15,020 nucleotides of DNA from an uncultured Oscillospiraceae bacterium. Lineage in GTDB: Bacteria; Bacillota; Clostridia; Oscillospirales; Oscillospiraceae. The notes under the pieces were generated by a model that ran no database searches, was not told the DNA's origin, and saw nothing but the letters and a program-made list of their open reading frames with translations. The position numbers and the translations under genes are program-made. Location of the stretch: positions 1 through 15,020 of the forward strand of contig CAKTEB010000062.1 of the NCBI GenBank assembly GCA_934546685.1, in the 5' to 3' direction. Shown one piece after another: positions 7,123 through 12,931 of this stretch; position 1 is the stretch's first letter; each line of letters opens with the position of its first letter.

Positions 7123-8376
7123 TTACAATCCCTCCAGATAGGCCATGCGGCGGCCCTGATACCGGGCCGAGGCCCGGGCGATCTCCCGGCCGTCTAAGTA
7201 CACCGGGGTTTCGATGACCATGGGCTTCTGTGCTTCTCCCACCAAAGTATGAGATCCGGCGGATACTGCGGCGGCGGCTACGCCGGTTTGGAAGGCTCCG
7301 CTGGGCCGCAGGGCCGCCTTTCCGGTGTCGCTGAGCACCTGGACCGCACGGCCTACGGCCCGCTCTGCCTGGGGGGCGGCGTCCAAAATGCCCTGGGCCA
7401 GACCCGCCGGGATCTGCTGGCCCACCTCCACCCGGAACACCCGGGAGGGGGATCGAACGCCCAGAGTCCGCTTGGCGGAGGCCAGGGCGCTCTGGGCCGC
7501 GGACCGGGCGGCGGCGGAGATCAGGCCGCTTCCCCCTCGGACGCCGGAGGCCACACCGGCGGAAATGTTGTAGCCCAGGCCGTACCAGCCCCCGATGCTC
7601 ATGGCGGCTTTGGCCTGATTTGCCACGCTGGAAGCGGCATTTGCCGCCGCGCCGGAGCCGGAGCCAATGCCCTGGGCATAGCCGGAGGCGGCGGCAAAGC
7701 CGCTCTGCCGGAAGGCCGTTTGGGCGGAATTCACCCCGCTGAGGGCCCCCTGGGTCAGGGCATGGGCGCTCTGGATCACCGGCCCCTGGGACTGCCGGAG
7801 CCCGGAAGCCATGGCGGCTCCGCTCTTACCGCCCACCTCCAAAAACCTTTGGGGCACAACGGATACGGCGTTTACCGCTCCGGAAGCCATGGCGCTGACG
7901 GCGCTCTGGGCCGCCGCCGATCCCGCCCGAATCCCGGCGGCCATACTGCTTGCCGCCCCGGAGGTCCGATAGAAGGCGCTCTGCAAGCCGGACAGCCCCG
8001 AGGCGCTGCTCCGGGCCCCGGCGGCGGCCTGGGAAAAGGCGCTCATGAGGGCGCTGCCCCAGCGCCGGGCCAGGGCCGAGGTGCTGGTGAGCTGCCCCGC
8101 CAGCCCCGCCATGGACAATTGATCCGTCTGGGCTCCGAAGGCGGTGAGATTCCCGGCGGCGGTGCGGGCGGAGGCGCCCGTCAGCTCCAGTGCCGCGGAC
8201 TGGAGCCGCAGCGCCGAGGCGTGCCGGAGGCTGGAGCCCGCCGCCGCCTCCCCCGCCGCGCTCTGCCGGGCGATGGCCCCGGCGGCCTGGTTGGTCTGCT
8301 GGCGCACCTGCTCCAGGGTGCGCACCAGGCCGGAATCCTGGGCCTCGATCTCTATGATGACTCTGCCGTCTGCCAT
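7123..8376 (-). CDS. Tail tape measure protein, unusually short
   Basis: This 417-residue protein is placed as the tape measure, which sets tail length and is ejected ahead of DNA. The N-terminus (MADGRVIIEIEAQDSGLVRT) is a typical opening. The middle is almost wholly Ala/Ser/Gly-rich helix. LGVRSPSRVF and QIPAGLAQGI form the conserved SPS-x-hydrophobic segment, and the end (PVYLDGREIARASARYQGRR) is also typical. It is much shorter than common tape measures (often 600-1500 residues) and shows no transmembrane block or peptidase domain. The start at 8376 is set by AGGAGGAG at 8384-8391; the first 25 bases overlap the end of the chaperone gene. Confidence 0.87.
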   Translation of the reverse strand: MADGRVIIEIEAQDSGLVRTLEQVRQQTNQAAGAIARQSAAGEAAAGSSLRHASALRLQSAALELTGASARTAAGNLTAFGAQTDQLSMAGLAGQLTSTSALARRWGSALMSAFSQAAAGARSSASGLSGLQSAFYRTSGAASSMAAGIRAGSAAAQSAVSAMASGAVNAVSVVPQRFLEVGGKSGAAMASGLRQSQGPVIQSAHALTQGALSGVNSAQTAFRQSGFAAASGYAQGIGSGSGAAANAASSVANQAKAAMSIGGWYGLGYNISAGVASGVRGGSGLISAAARSAAQSALASAKRTLGVRSPSRVFRVEVGQQIPAGLAQGILDAAPQAERAVGRAVQVLSDTGKAALRPSGAFQTGVAAAAVSAGSHTLVGEAQKPMVIETPVYLDGREIARASARYQGRRMAYLEGL

Positions 8377-8912
8377 GGGCGTTCTCCTCCTAAAGTATGA
8401 TTTCGCGCGATGATCTCGTCTAAGCGCTGTAGATGCTCCGCCAGGGTCTCTTTGGGCTCCTGAACGGCGAAGACCCGGCGCAGCCGCAGGAATTCCTGCC
8501 GGGCCGCCGGGTCCATGCCCCGGAGATCCCGGGTGCGGATGTCCGCCAGGGTGCCGAGATCCGGCCCCAGCAGCCCCTCCAGCAGGGCCATGAACCGCCA
8601 CCAGTGGAGGGATAGCCCCGGATCCGTCAGATCCAGGCCGTAATGCTCCTGAAATCCCGCCAGAATCCGGTCCCGATCCTGCCGGAAGTCATAGGGGATG
8701 GGGCCGGAGCCCCCCTCCCCTGCCGGTTCGTCCCGGCGCAGGAAGAACCGGCGGACGCCCTCGGCGGCCTCCTCCAGATCCTCCGGCACATCTTCGGGAA
8801 AATAGAGCGCCCCCATGCGCGCCAGGGTCAGGGTCTGGGCCCGGGCCTCCTCCCAAAGTATGAGGCCGGTGCGGAAGTCCGTTTGGATGGGCCAGCACCG
8901 GCCCCGGAGCAT
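8352..8912 (-). CDS. Tail assembly chaperone, downstream (Gp15-like) frame
   Basis: The 186 codons from the first ATG encode a Gp15-like protein (PIQTDFRTGLILWEEARAQT.., then YDFRQDRDRILAGFQEHYGLDL, LHWWRFMALLEGLL). In siphophages this slot makes the longer tail assembly chaperone that holds the tape measure during tail assembly. The ATG at 8912 falls inside the conserved N-terminal strand: codons just upstream in the same frame read GLWKLPNGL and continue the domain. The ATG overlaps the stop of the previous gene (TGATG) and has only a weak GGAAGC before it. The frame is -1 relative to that gene, so I infer it is mainly made as a frameshift fusion. Free initiation at 8912 cannot be excluded. 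Confidence 0.8.
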   Translation of the reverse strand: MLRGRCWPIQTDFRTGLILWEEARAQTLTLARMGALYFPEDVPEDLEEAAEGVRRFFLRRDEPAGEGGSGPIPYDFRQDRDRILAGFQEHYGLDLTDPGLSLHWWRFMALLEGLLGPDLGTLADIRTRDLRGMDPAARQEFLRLRRVFAVQEPKETLAEHLQRLDEIIARNHTLGGERPWQTAESS

Positions 8913-9259
8913 CAGGCCGTTGGGCAGCTTCCAGAGACCGTAGCCCCCTTTCCCGCAGCCCGGAGGTTTTTTTCCTTTCCTCGGCTGTAGGCTTCCAGAA
9001 TGTAGCAGCCAACCTGCCAGATGCCGTAGGAATCTCTGGTTTCTGCCCGGGCGGCGATGGCTTCCGCTGCTTTTTCGCCCAAAATCGGGTAGAGGGCCCG
9101 GGTGGCCTGGGCCGCGTCCCCGGCCTCGTCGAGGTTTTTCGCCATCTCCAGCAGCATTTCCTCGGTGTGATCCCCGATCAGAAGCTCCGCCTCAATGGGA
9201 TCCTCCCGGAAAAATTGCAGGGGCAGGCGGCGGTCAATATAGGTGAAATATCCATCCAT
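8352..9259 (-). CDS. Predicted -1 frameshift fusion of the two chaperone frames
   Basis: If ribosomes slip back one base at the A AAA AAC heptamer (8972-8966), the first 98 residues of the upstream chaperone join 204 residues of the Gp15-like frame, giving about 302 residues. The junction would read KEKN-PPGCGKGGYGLWKLPNGL, restoring a Gp15 domain start that the ATG at 8912 would miss. Gene pairs of this type (lambda G and GT) use -1 frameshifting to make a minor long chaperone needed for tail assembly. The heptamer phasing and open frame are seen directly; frameshifting itself is inferred. Confidence 0.68.
8912..9259 (-). CDS. Tail assembly chaperone, upstream frame
   Basis: A 115-residue helical, acidic protein (MDGYFTYIDRRLPLQFF.., then EAELLIGDHTEEMLLEMAKNLDEAG). 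It takes the lambda gpG-like place between the major tail protein and tape measure genes. The start at 9259 is preferred because GAGGTGGAG lies a few bases upstream; a GTG at 9268 is possible and adds three residues. The last 17 codons (RAAGKGATVSGSCPTA and the stop) follow the slippery heptamer and would be replaced in the frameshift product. The family was placed by position and pattern rather than by a firm motif. Confidence 0.78.
   Translation of the reverse strand: MDGYFTYIDRRLPLQFFREDPIEAELLIGDHTEEMLLEMAKNLDEAGDAAQATRALYPILGEKAAEAIAARAETRDSYGIWQVGCYILEAYSRGKEKNLRAAGKGATVSGSCPTA
8966..8972 (-). promoter_or_regulatory. A AAA AAC slippery site for -1 frameshifting
   Basis: The heptamer lies exactly in the phase needed for tandem -1 slippage: upstream codons are GAA AAA AAC. 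A purine-rich AGGAAAGG just before it resembles the Shine-Dalgarno-like stimulator used in dnaX-type frameshifting. After slippage the next codons are CCT CCG GGC, leading without a stop into the Gp15-like frame. No clear downstream pseudoknot was identified by eye. Confidence 0.7.
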
Positions 9260-9269
9260 TTTCTCCACC

Positions 9270-9770
9270 TCAGCCTGCGGAATAGGTGAATTCGGCCACG
9301 GGGCCGGAGCTCTTGAGCTCCACCTCCACGTCCGCGGCGGAGGACGCGCCGCCGTTGCCGTCGTTCTTGACGATGACGGTGACGGTGCCCTGCTCGCCCT
9401 GTTTCGTGCCGCTGTGGAAGTAGACGTACCGGCGCTGGACGGCGGTGCCCCGGCCGAATTTCACGGCGAAGGAGCGGATGAAATCCATGAAATCGTCGGA
9501 GATGTAGGCCTGGCCGGAGATGGAGAAGGTGCGCTGGGTGGAGGTTTTGATGGTGCTGTCGCCCTCGTAGACGTAGCTCTTGTCCTGGGTTTTGGGGTCC
9601 AGCTCCGCGCCGTAGTCCTCGATGTGGGCGCCCACGTAGGTGAAATCGCCGGGGTCGGCGGCGGCGGAGGGGGCGGCGGAGCAGTCGAGACCCAGGACCA
9701 TGTCGCGGCCCACGTATTCGCCGGTGGCAGAGGCCGCGGTGATCTTCTGCATGTATTCGGAAATTGTCAT
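9270..9770 (-). CDS. Major tail protein (tail tube)
   Basis: A 166-residue protein that fits the siphophage tail tube subunit. It has the expected position before the tail assembly chaperones, a beta-rich sequence (VGAHIEDYGAELDPKTQDKSYVYEG, then QRTFSISGQAYISDDFMDFI) and a TVTVIVKNDGNGG..VEVELKSSGPV C-terminal strand pair. The QRTFSISG..DDFMDFIRS segment is typical of tube proteins. The start has AGGAGG nine bases upstream. It follows a long non-coding gap with a C-rich leader, so it probably begins a separate transcript or processed RNA covering the tail genes. No terminator separates it from the next gene. Confidence 0.85.
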   Translation of the reverse strand: MTISEYMQKITAASATGEYVGRDMVLGLDCSAAPSAAADPGDFTYVGAHIEDYGAELDPKTQDKSYVYEGDSTIKTSTQRTFSISGQAYISDDFMDFIRSFAVKFGRGTAVQRRYVYFHSGTKQGEQGTVTVIVKNDGNGGASSAADVEVELKSSGPVAEFTYSAG

Positions 9771-9897
9771 AGTGTGTTCCTCCTTAAAGGTTGATGGAAA
9801 GGTATGAGTTTTGGGGGTGGATGGGGGTGGCGGAGGGAGGGGGTGGGGGGGATGTTGAGGGTTTGAGGGGTGGGAGGCGGAGAATATGGGGGATTTT
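9771..9897 (-). promoter_or_regulatory. C-rich, G-poor leader of the tail operon; G-quadruplex motif on the other strand
   Basis: The untranslated leader of the major tail gene is very C-rich and nearly free of G for about 90 bases in the RNA sense. That composition matches Rho loading sites. On the plus strand the same stretch has five G-runs at 9813-9817, 9823-9827, 9835-9837, 9839-9843 and 9845-9851 with loops of 5, 7, 1 and 1, a standard quadruplex pattern on the template strand. No convincing -35/-10 pair was found here. Function is inferred from composition only. Confidence 0.4.
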
Positions 9898-9920
9898 AAC
9901 TAGGCGTGCTGTGAGGACCT

Positions 9921-10126
9921 ACGCCCTCCGGGGGGGCGTTGATTAGCGTAGTGCGGCAATGGTGGGCGCACAGCTAGAACCAACGGCCTCCGGCGGGCAT
10001 ACTTTTGCCGCACTGCAAAAACCTGCGGCTTCCGGGGGCATACTTTTGCCGCACTGCAAACACCTACGGCCTCCGGCGGGCGTTGGTCAGCGCAGTGCGG
10101 TAAGGGTGGGCGCACTACGCGACCCG
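9921..10126. repeat. GC-rich direct repeats between head and tail genes
   Basis: Units beginning CGGCCTCCGG or CGGCTTCCGG start at 9984, 10026 and 10067, a period of 41-42 bases. The first two contain CATACTTTTGCCGCACTGCA. A second pair of related blocks (about 9923-9971 and 10070-10118) shares GCGTTG, AGTGCGG and GGTGGGCGCAC with a spacing near 146 bases. These lie just outside composite element B. No coding gene is supported. Confidence 0.6.
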
Positions 10127-10386
10127 CGCCCTCCGGGGGCCATATCTTTCTTTGTGTGAAGAAAGATATGGAAGAAAGACACACCAAGGGGGCCTGCGGG
10201 CCCCCGTTGGATCCCCCGGACCTTATATGCGGCTTACGCCTTCCATGTCGGCGAATCGGATTTTACGAATTTCCCCCAAGGGGACTTCCTTCGGGCGCGC
10301 ATTGGTGCCTAGCCCGAATTTTAATCGCAAGGGGCGCTCCGCTTATCCCCCCTTGCTCGTGCCTACTGCTGGTGCATTCCTTGCAC
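10127..10386. repeat. Composite inverted-repeat element, copy B (single arm, mosaic)
   Basis: It starts with the terminal motif CGCCCTCCGGGGGCCAT and the hairpin ATCTTTCTT/AAGAAAGAT. Up to about 10272 it is almost identical to the reverse complement of 12571-12717. It then carries a segment CCCCCAAGGGGACTTCC that is also in copy D but absent from copy C. From about 10304 it matches the plus strand of the other arm of copy C (12388 onward) to the CTCGTGCCTACTGC block. The second arm is missing: similarity ends near 10386. It is therefore a recombinant half-element. Confidence 0.75.
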
Positions 10387-10451
10387 TACATTGTACAGGA
10401 TACTTCGTTCGGTGCTTTAGGCTACACGGTACCGCATCCTATTTTCAATCC

Positions 10452-10565
10452 GTCCCACCAGGGACACCTTCACCGCCCCATTGGGGCGATTTCATCACGC
10501 AGTGATTTCATCCAGCGCAGCTGGATTTCATCCGGCGCAGCTGGATTTCATCCGGCGCAGCTGGA
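10452..10565. repeat. ATTTCA-spaced hairpin array 3 (behind tail terminator gene)
   Basis: Short perfect hairpins follow each other: GTCCC-acca-GGGAC (10452-10465), CGCCCCATTGGGGCG (10474-10488), TCAC-gca-GTGA (10495-10505), TCCAGCGCAGCTGGA (10511-10525) and two TCCGGCGCAGCTGGA units (10531-10545, 10551-10565). The last three are spaced exactly 20 bases apart, and from the second hairpin on the linker is ATTTCA. A degenerate unit continues towards the stop codon of the preceding gene at 10606. No U-tract follows any stem. Confidence 0.8.
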
Positions 10566-10605
10566 TTTCATCCGCCTCGGGCCGAATTTCATGGGGCGCA
10601 GCCGC

Positions 10606-11028
10606 CTAGGCGCCTTCAAAGTACACGCACCGCAGCGAGACCTGGTACCGCCCCAGCCCGTTGTCCCCGGCCTGGGCCACATACCCGCCGCTGGTCACTG
10701 CCAGCTCCAGGCACACCCGATCCTCCCCCAGCTCCGGCAGCGCCCCGGCCCGGCTTTTCTGCCGGAGCCAGCGCTCGAAGGAGGACAGCCAACGGTGGTT
10801 CTCCCCCTGCTGGGCGGTGTCCGGGCCGAAAAAGCACCGGCTGGCCAGGGTCAACAGGCACTGCCGCCGCTGGCTGCCGTCCATATACTCCGCCAGCACC
10901 GGGTCGCAGGGCTCCGGCTCCAGGCTGTAGGCTTTGGCCTCCTCAGGCAGGTGATCCAGGGACAGTTTTCCCTGCCGGAGCCCCGGATAGGTCTGCAAAA
11001 AGTCCAGAATTCCGTCTAATACAGTCAT
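10606..11028 (-). CDS. Minor capsid 3 / tail terminator-like protein
   Basis: A 140-residue protein (MTVLDGILDFLQTYPGLRQG, then YMDGSQRRQCLLTLASRCFFG, GRYQVSLRCVYFEGA). The order and pattern match the Minor_capsid_3 type, which is positioned like the tail terminator that caps the tail tube and joins it to the neck. The DGSQRRQ segment followed by a long helix with W residues (ENHRWLSSFERWL) is typical. The start overlaps the upstream stop as ATGA, with GGGAGG ahead. Its stop is followed by hairpin array 3 rather than by the tail tube gene, which is unusual spacing for this module. Confidence 0.72.
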   Translation of the reverse strand: MTVLDGILDFLQTYPGLRQGKLSLDHLPEEAKAYSLEPEPCDPVLAEYMDGSQRRQCLLTLASRCFFGPDTAQQGENHRWLSSFERWLRQKSRAGALPELGEDRVCLELAVTSGGYVAQAGDNGLGRYQVSLRCVYFEGA

Positions 11029-11366
11029 GGTTTCTCACCTCCCAGATAGGCCCCCAGCTCCCGGGCCAGGGTCTGCCCCTGGGCGGCGGCCATCCGGCGA
11101 TCCCAGTACCGGCCCCGGCGGGGATCGGGATGATGATAGGGCAGATAGTATTGACTCCGGGCATAGGGGGCGGAATAGATCACCTGGGAGCCCCGGTTTT
11201 CCACCTTGGCGGAGCCTTTCAGCCGCCCGGTGTCATAGGGCACATAGGGATCCATGTAGTCCTTGGCCCGGCGGGCCAGAAACTGCTGGGCCTTGTTCGA
11301 TTTTCCCAGGCCCATGCGGTTCAGAATATCGTTCGGGTCAAAGTCTACCCTGCATCGGAGCTTCAT
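11025..11366 (-). CDS. Minor capsid 2 / HK97 gp10-like neck protein
   Basis: A 113-residue protein with the pattern of Minor_capsid_2 and HK97 gp10-like neck proteins: AKDYMDPYVPYDTGRLKGSA (about residues 35-54), VIYSAPYARSQYY and RYWDRRMAAAQG. The PYVPYDTGRLKGS and PYA-x-x-x-YY motifs are the family signature. These proteins act at the head-tail junction. The start at 11366 is chosen because GGAGG lies upstream and it overlaps the previous stop as ATGA; the longer frame to 11384 adds a Gly-rich MGGGGP segment that is probably not translated. Confidence 0.78.
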   Translation of the reverse strand: MKLRCRVDFDPNDILNRMGLGKSNKAQQFLARRAKDYMDPYVPYDTGRLKGSAKVENRGSQVIYSAPYARSQYYLPYHHPDPRRGRYWDRRMAAAQGQTLARELGAYLGGEKP

Positions 11367-11746
11367 AGGGCCTCCACCTCCCAATGGTCCAGGCTGGAGC
11401 CGCGGACGTGGTCGGTGACGGTGCGGATCCGCAGGGCCCCGGGGATCTTCTGCCGGAGCTCCCCCGGGATCAGCCCCTCCTGGGATTCTCCCAGTACCAC
11501 ATAATCCCCGGGCAGCAGGGTGAAGTGGCCGGTTTTGTCCGTCTCCGCCGAAAATTCCTGGGCCCCGCGCCTGCCGCCCCGGGCGGGGATATACAGGATC
11601 GTGGCCCGATCCTCCAGCTTGGGGCCCGTGGGCGAAAGGCTCTGGCTCTGGATGCGGCGGATGGCGGTGCCGGTGAGGCGGGTGCCGAAATAGCCGTTTT
11701 CCAGGCGGCTATACAGGGTCAGGGTGTCGGTCATGGGATCTAGCAT
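11363..11746 (-). CDS. Minor capsid 1-like head-tail joining protein
   Basis: A 127-residue beta-rich protein (MTDTLTLYSRLENGYFGTRL, then AIRRIQSQSLSPTGPKLEDRATILYIPARGG). It sits in the Minor_capsid_1 / head-closure slot, between the connector and the gp10-like gene, and acts in the neck. The start is uncertain. ATG at 11746 follows GGGGGTGG and overlaps the connector stop; ATG at 11734 is also possible and gives 123 residues. The upstream in-frame extension to 11935 is Pro/Gly/Arg-rich shadow of the connector gene. Family assignment rests mainly on position and a moderate pattern match. Confidence 0.68.
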   Translation of the reverse strand: MLDPMTDTLTLYSRLENGYFGTRLTGTAIRRIQSQSLSPTGPKLEDRATILYIPARGGRRGAQEFSAETDKTGHFTLLPGDYVVLGESQEGLIPGELRQKIPGALRIRTVTDHVRGSSLDHWEVEAL

Positions 11747-12093
11747 GGGGGCCACCCCCGGTAAAGGAGCGCCGAGGCCCCCAGATAGCGCCGGATCAGC
11801 CGCTCCGCCCGCTGGGGAAGGGGCGCGCCGCCGGTGCCGTCCCGGTATTCCACCCGCCAGTCCCCCAGGGTCTGGGACTGGAGGGCTTCGCCGCCCACGT
11901 CCCCGTGGACCAGCTCCACCAGGGCCCGGAAGCACTGGAGAAGCTCCGGGGTGACGGTCTCCTCCCCGGCGATGCGGCCCAGGGTGGCGGAGAGGAGATA
12001 GCCCCAGGAGAGGAGGGCGGCCCGGTCCAGGTCGGGGCCGGAGAGGGAGCCGCCGGCGCTTTGGTAGGCGGTGATGAGTGTTTCAATGGTCAT
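11740..12093 (-). CDS. Head-tail connector (gp6-like adaptor)
   Basis: A 117-residue protein, mostly helical, with SQTLGDWRVEY followed by RLIRRYLGASALLYRGW. The Ser-x-x-Gly-Asp-x-x-Val-x-Tyr turn between a helical body and a C-terminal helix ending in YRGW is typical of gp6-like head-tail adaptors that bind below the portal. It is the first gene of a tight cluster with the three minor capsid proteins. AAGGGAT precedes the ATG. It does not directly follow the capsid gene: more than 800 bases of repeats and a leader lie in between. Confidence 0.7.
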   Translation of the reverse strand: MTIETLITAYQSAGGSLSGPDLDRAALLSWGYLLSATLGRIAGEETVTPELLQCFRALVELVHGDVGGEALQSQTLGDWRVEYRDGTGGAPLPQRAERLIRRYLGASALLYRGWPPC

Positions 12094-12116
12094 GACATCC
12101 CTTCTTTCGTTTCTCT

Positions 12117-12228
12117 ATTCACTGTTCTCTGTTCTCTTTTCTCTGAGAGGGTGCGGGGGTTGGGGCAGATAGTTGGATGGTAGGAAGTCCGACTTCGAAA
12201 TGGTAGTGTTATGTTAAGTTTGCAACCA
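12117..12228 (-). promoter_or_regulatory. Repeated leader upstream of the connector gene
   Basis: In the RNA sense this holds a 25-base block (12228-12204) that starts TGGTTGCAAACTT and contains CATAACACT, then a C-rich part with ATCTGCCCCAACCCCC and a purine-rich part with AGAGAAAAGAGAACAG, followed by the ribosome binding site. The same parts in the same order precede the scaffold gene (14510-14622); the 25-base block differs at two positions. No clear -35/-10 pair is seen. It may be a promoter/leader of the neck genes or part of a dispersed repeat. Confidence 0.45.
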
Positions 12229-12255
12229 CCTTCTCTACCGCGCTGCAAAACCCCA

Positions 12256-12717
12256 CGCCCTCCGGGGGCCATCTTTCTGCACCGGCAGAAAGATGGAAAA
12301 GAACGGGCAAGGGGCCCCGCCCCTTGCATCCCTGGCGGGGGTTAATAGGGACAGGCCTTGACGAATCGGTACCAGACGTGTGCGCATCGGTGCCTAGCCC
12401 GAATTTTAATCGCAAGGGGCGCTCCGCTTATCCCCCCTTGCTCGTGCCTGCTGCGGGTGCGGAGGTTTCACAACGTTAAGCAAGGCACGCACCGCAGTAG
12501 GCACGAAGGGGGCGGAAGCAGTGCCGCAGGCATGCCGCCCCCTGGTTAAAATTCGGGCGGTGTACCAATGCGAATTCGTAAAATCCGATTCGCCGACATG
12601 GAAGGCGTAAGCCGCATATAAGGTCCGGGGGATCCAACGGGGGCCCGCAGGCCCCCTTGGTGTGTCTTTCTTCCATATCTTTCTTCACACAAAGAAAGAT
12701 ATGGCCCCCGGAGGGCG
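12256..12717. repeat. Composite inverted-repeat element, copy C (complete, about 462 bp)
   Basis: Both ends carry CGCCCTCCGGGGGCCAT facing inward, each followed by an ATCTTTC/GAAAGAT hairpin. Going inward from either end come a G/C-run block, a CGAATCGG or close variant, a GCATCGGT/GCATTGGT, a CCGAATTTTAA block and a C-run/G-run pair. A central stem pairs CGTGCCTGCTGCGG (from 12443) with CCGCAGTAGGCACG (ending near 12505). The whole unit is one large imperfect palindrome with two related but different arms. It has no transposase or other gene and lies between the capsid and connector genes. It resembles a MITE-like or REP-like element; no family is known to me. Confidence 0.8.
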
Positions 12718-12725
12718 TGGGATAT

Positions 12726-12765
12726 CGTAGTGCGGTAGAGGCGGGCGATTGATAATCGCCCCTAC
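12726..12765. repeat. Small GGGCGATT hairpin repeat, copy 2
   Basis: CGTAGTGCGGTAGAGG followed by the hairpin GGGCGATTGATAATCGCCCC. It lies eight bases outside the right end of composite element C and is the near-exact reverse complement of 14663-14702. Confidence 0.75.
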
Positions 12766-12854
12766 CGGTGCAGGAGCGGAGGCGAAACGCCGAACATGGG
12801 GCATACCGTGCGACTGATAACCGCCCCCTCCCCCACCGCCCGCAGGCGATTTCA

Positions 12855-12910
12855 TCACGCCAGTGATTTCATATTGCGCAGCAATATTTCACTGGGCCCC
12901 TTTCGGGGCC
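12855..12910. repeat. ATTTCA-spaced hairpin array 2 (behind capsid gene)
   Basis: Three hairpins: TCAC-gcca-GTGA (12855-12866), ATATTGCGCAGCAATAT (12871-12887) and GGCCCC-tttc-GGGGCC (12895-12910). The linkers contain ATTTCA. The array begins about 20 bases after the capsid stop codon in transcript direction. Only the GC-rich hairpin resembles a terminator stem, and no U-tract follows it. Confidence 0.75.
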
Positions 12911-12931
12911 GAATTTCACCCCCGCCGGGCC

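Noticed and set aside
7249..8400. A 383-codon plus-strand open frame opposite the tape measure
   Set aside because: Gly-rich antisense shadow of the Ala/Ser-rich tape measure gene.
9900..10187. Small open frames in the repeat region between head and tail genes
   Set aside because: They repeat the same peptides because the DNA is tandemly repeated, and none has a ribosome binding site or family pattern.
10452..10565. CRISPR array
   Set aside because: The repeated part is only about 6-8 bases of linker and the variable part is itself a perfect hairpin; no 24-37 base repeat or unique spacers of constant size are present.
10156..11019. A 287-codon plus-strand open frame across repeats and the tail terminator gene
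   Set aside because: It runs through hairpin repeats and the antisense of a supported gene; no domain is visible.
12204..12228. TTGCAA and CATAAC as -35 and -10 boxes in the repeated leader
   Set aside because: The boxes are only 6 bases apart, and no hexamer at 16-18 bases gives an acceptable match.
12256..12717. Insertion sequence with its own transposase
   Set aside because: No open frame with transposase motifs exists in any copy; only end structure supports mobility.
12895..12910. Intrinsic terminator of the capsid gene
   Set aside because: The GGCCCC stem is strong but no U-tract follows on the transcript side (AGTGAAAT follows).
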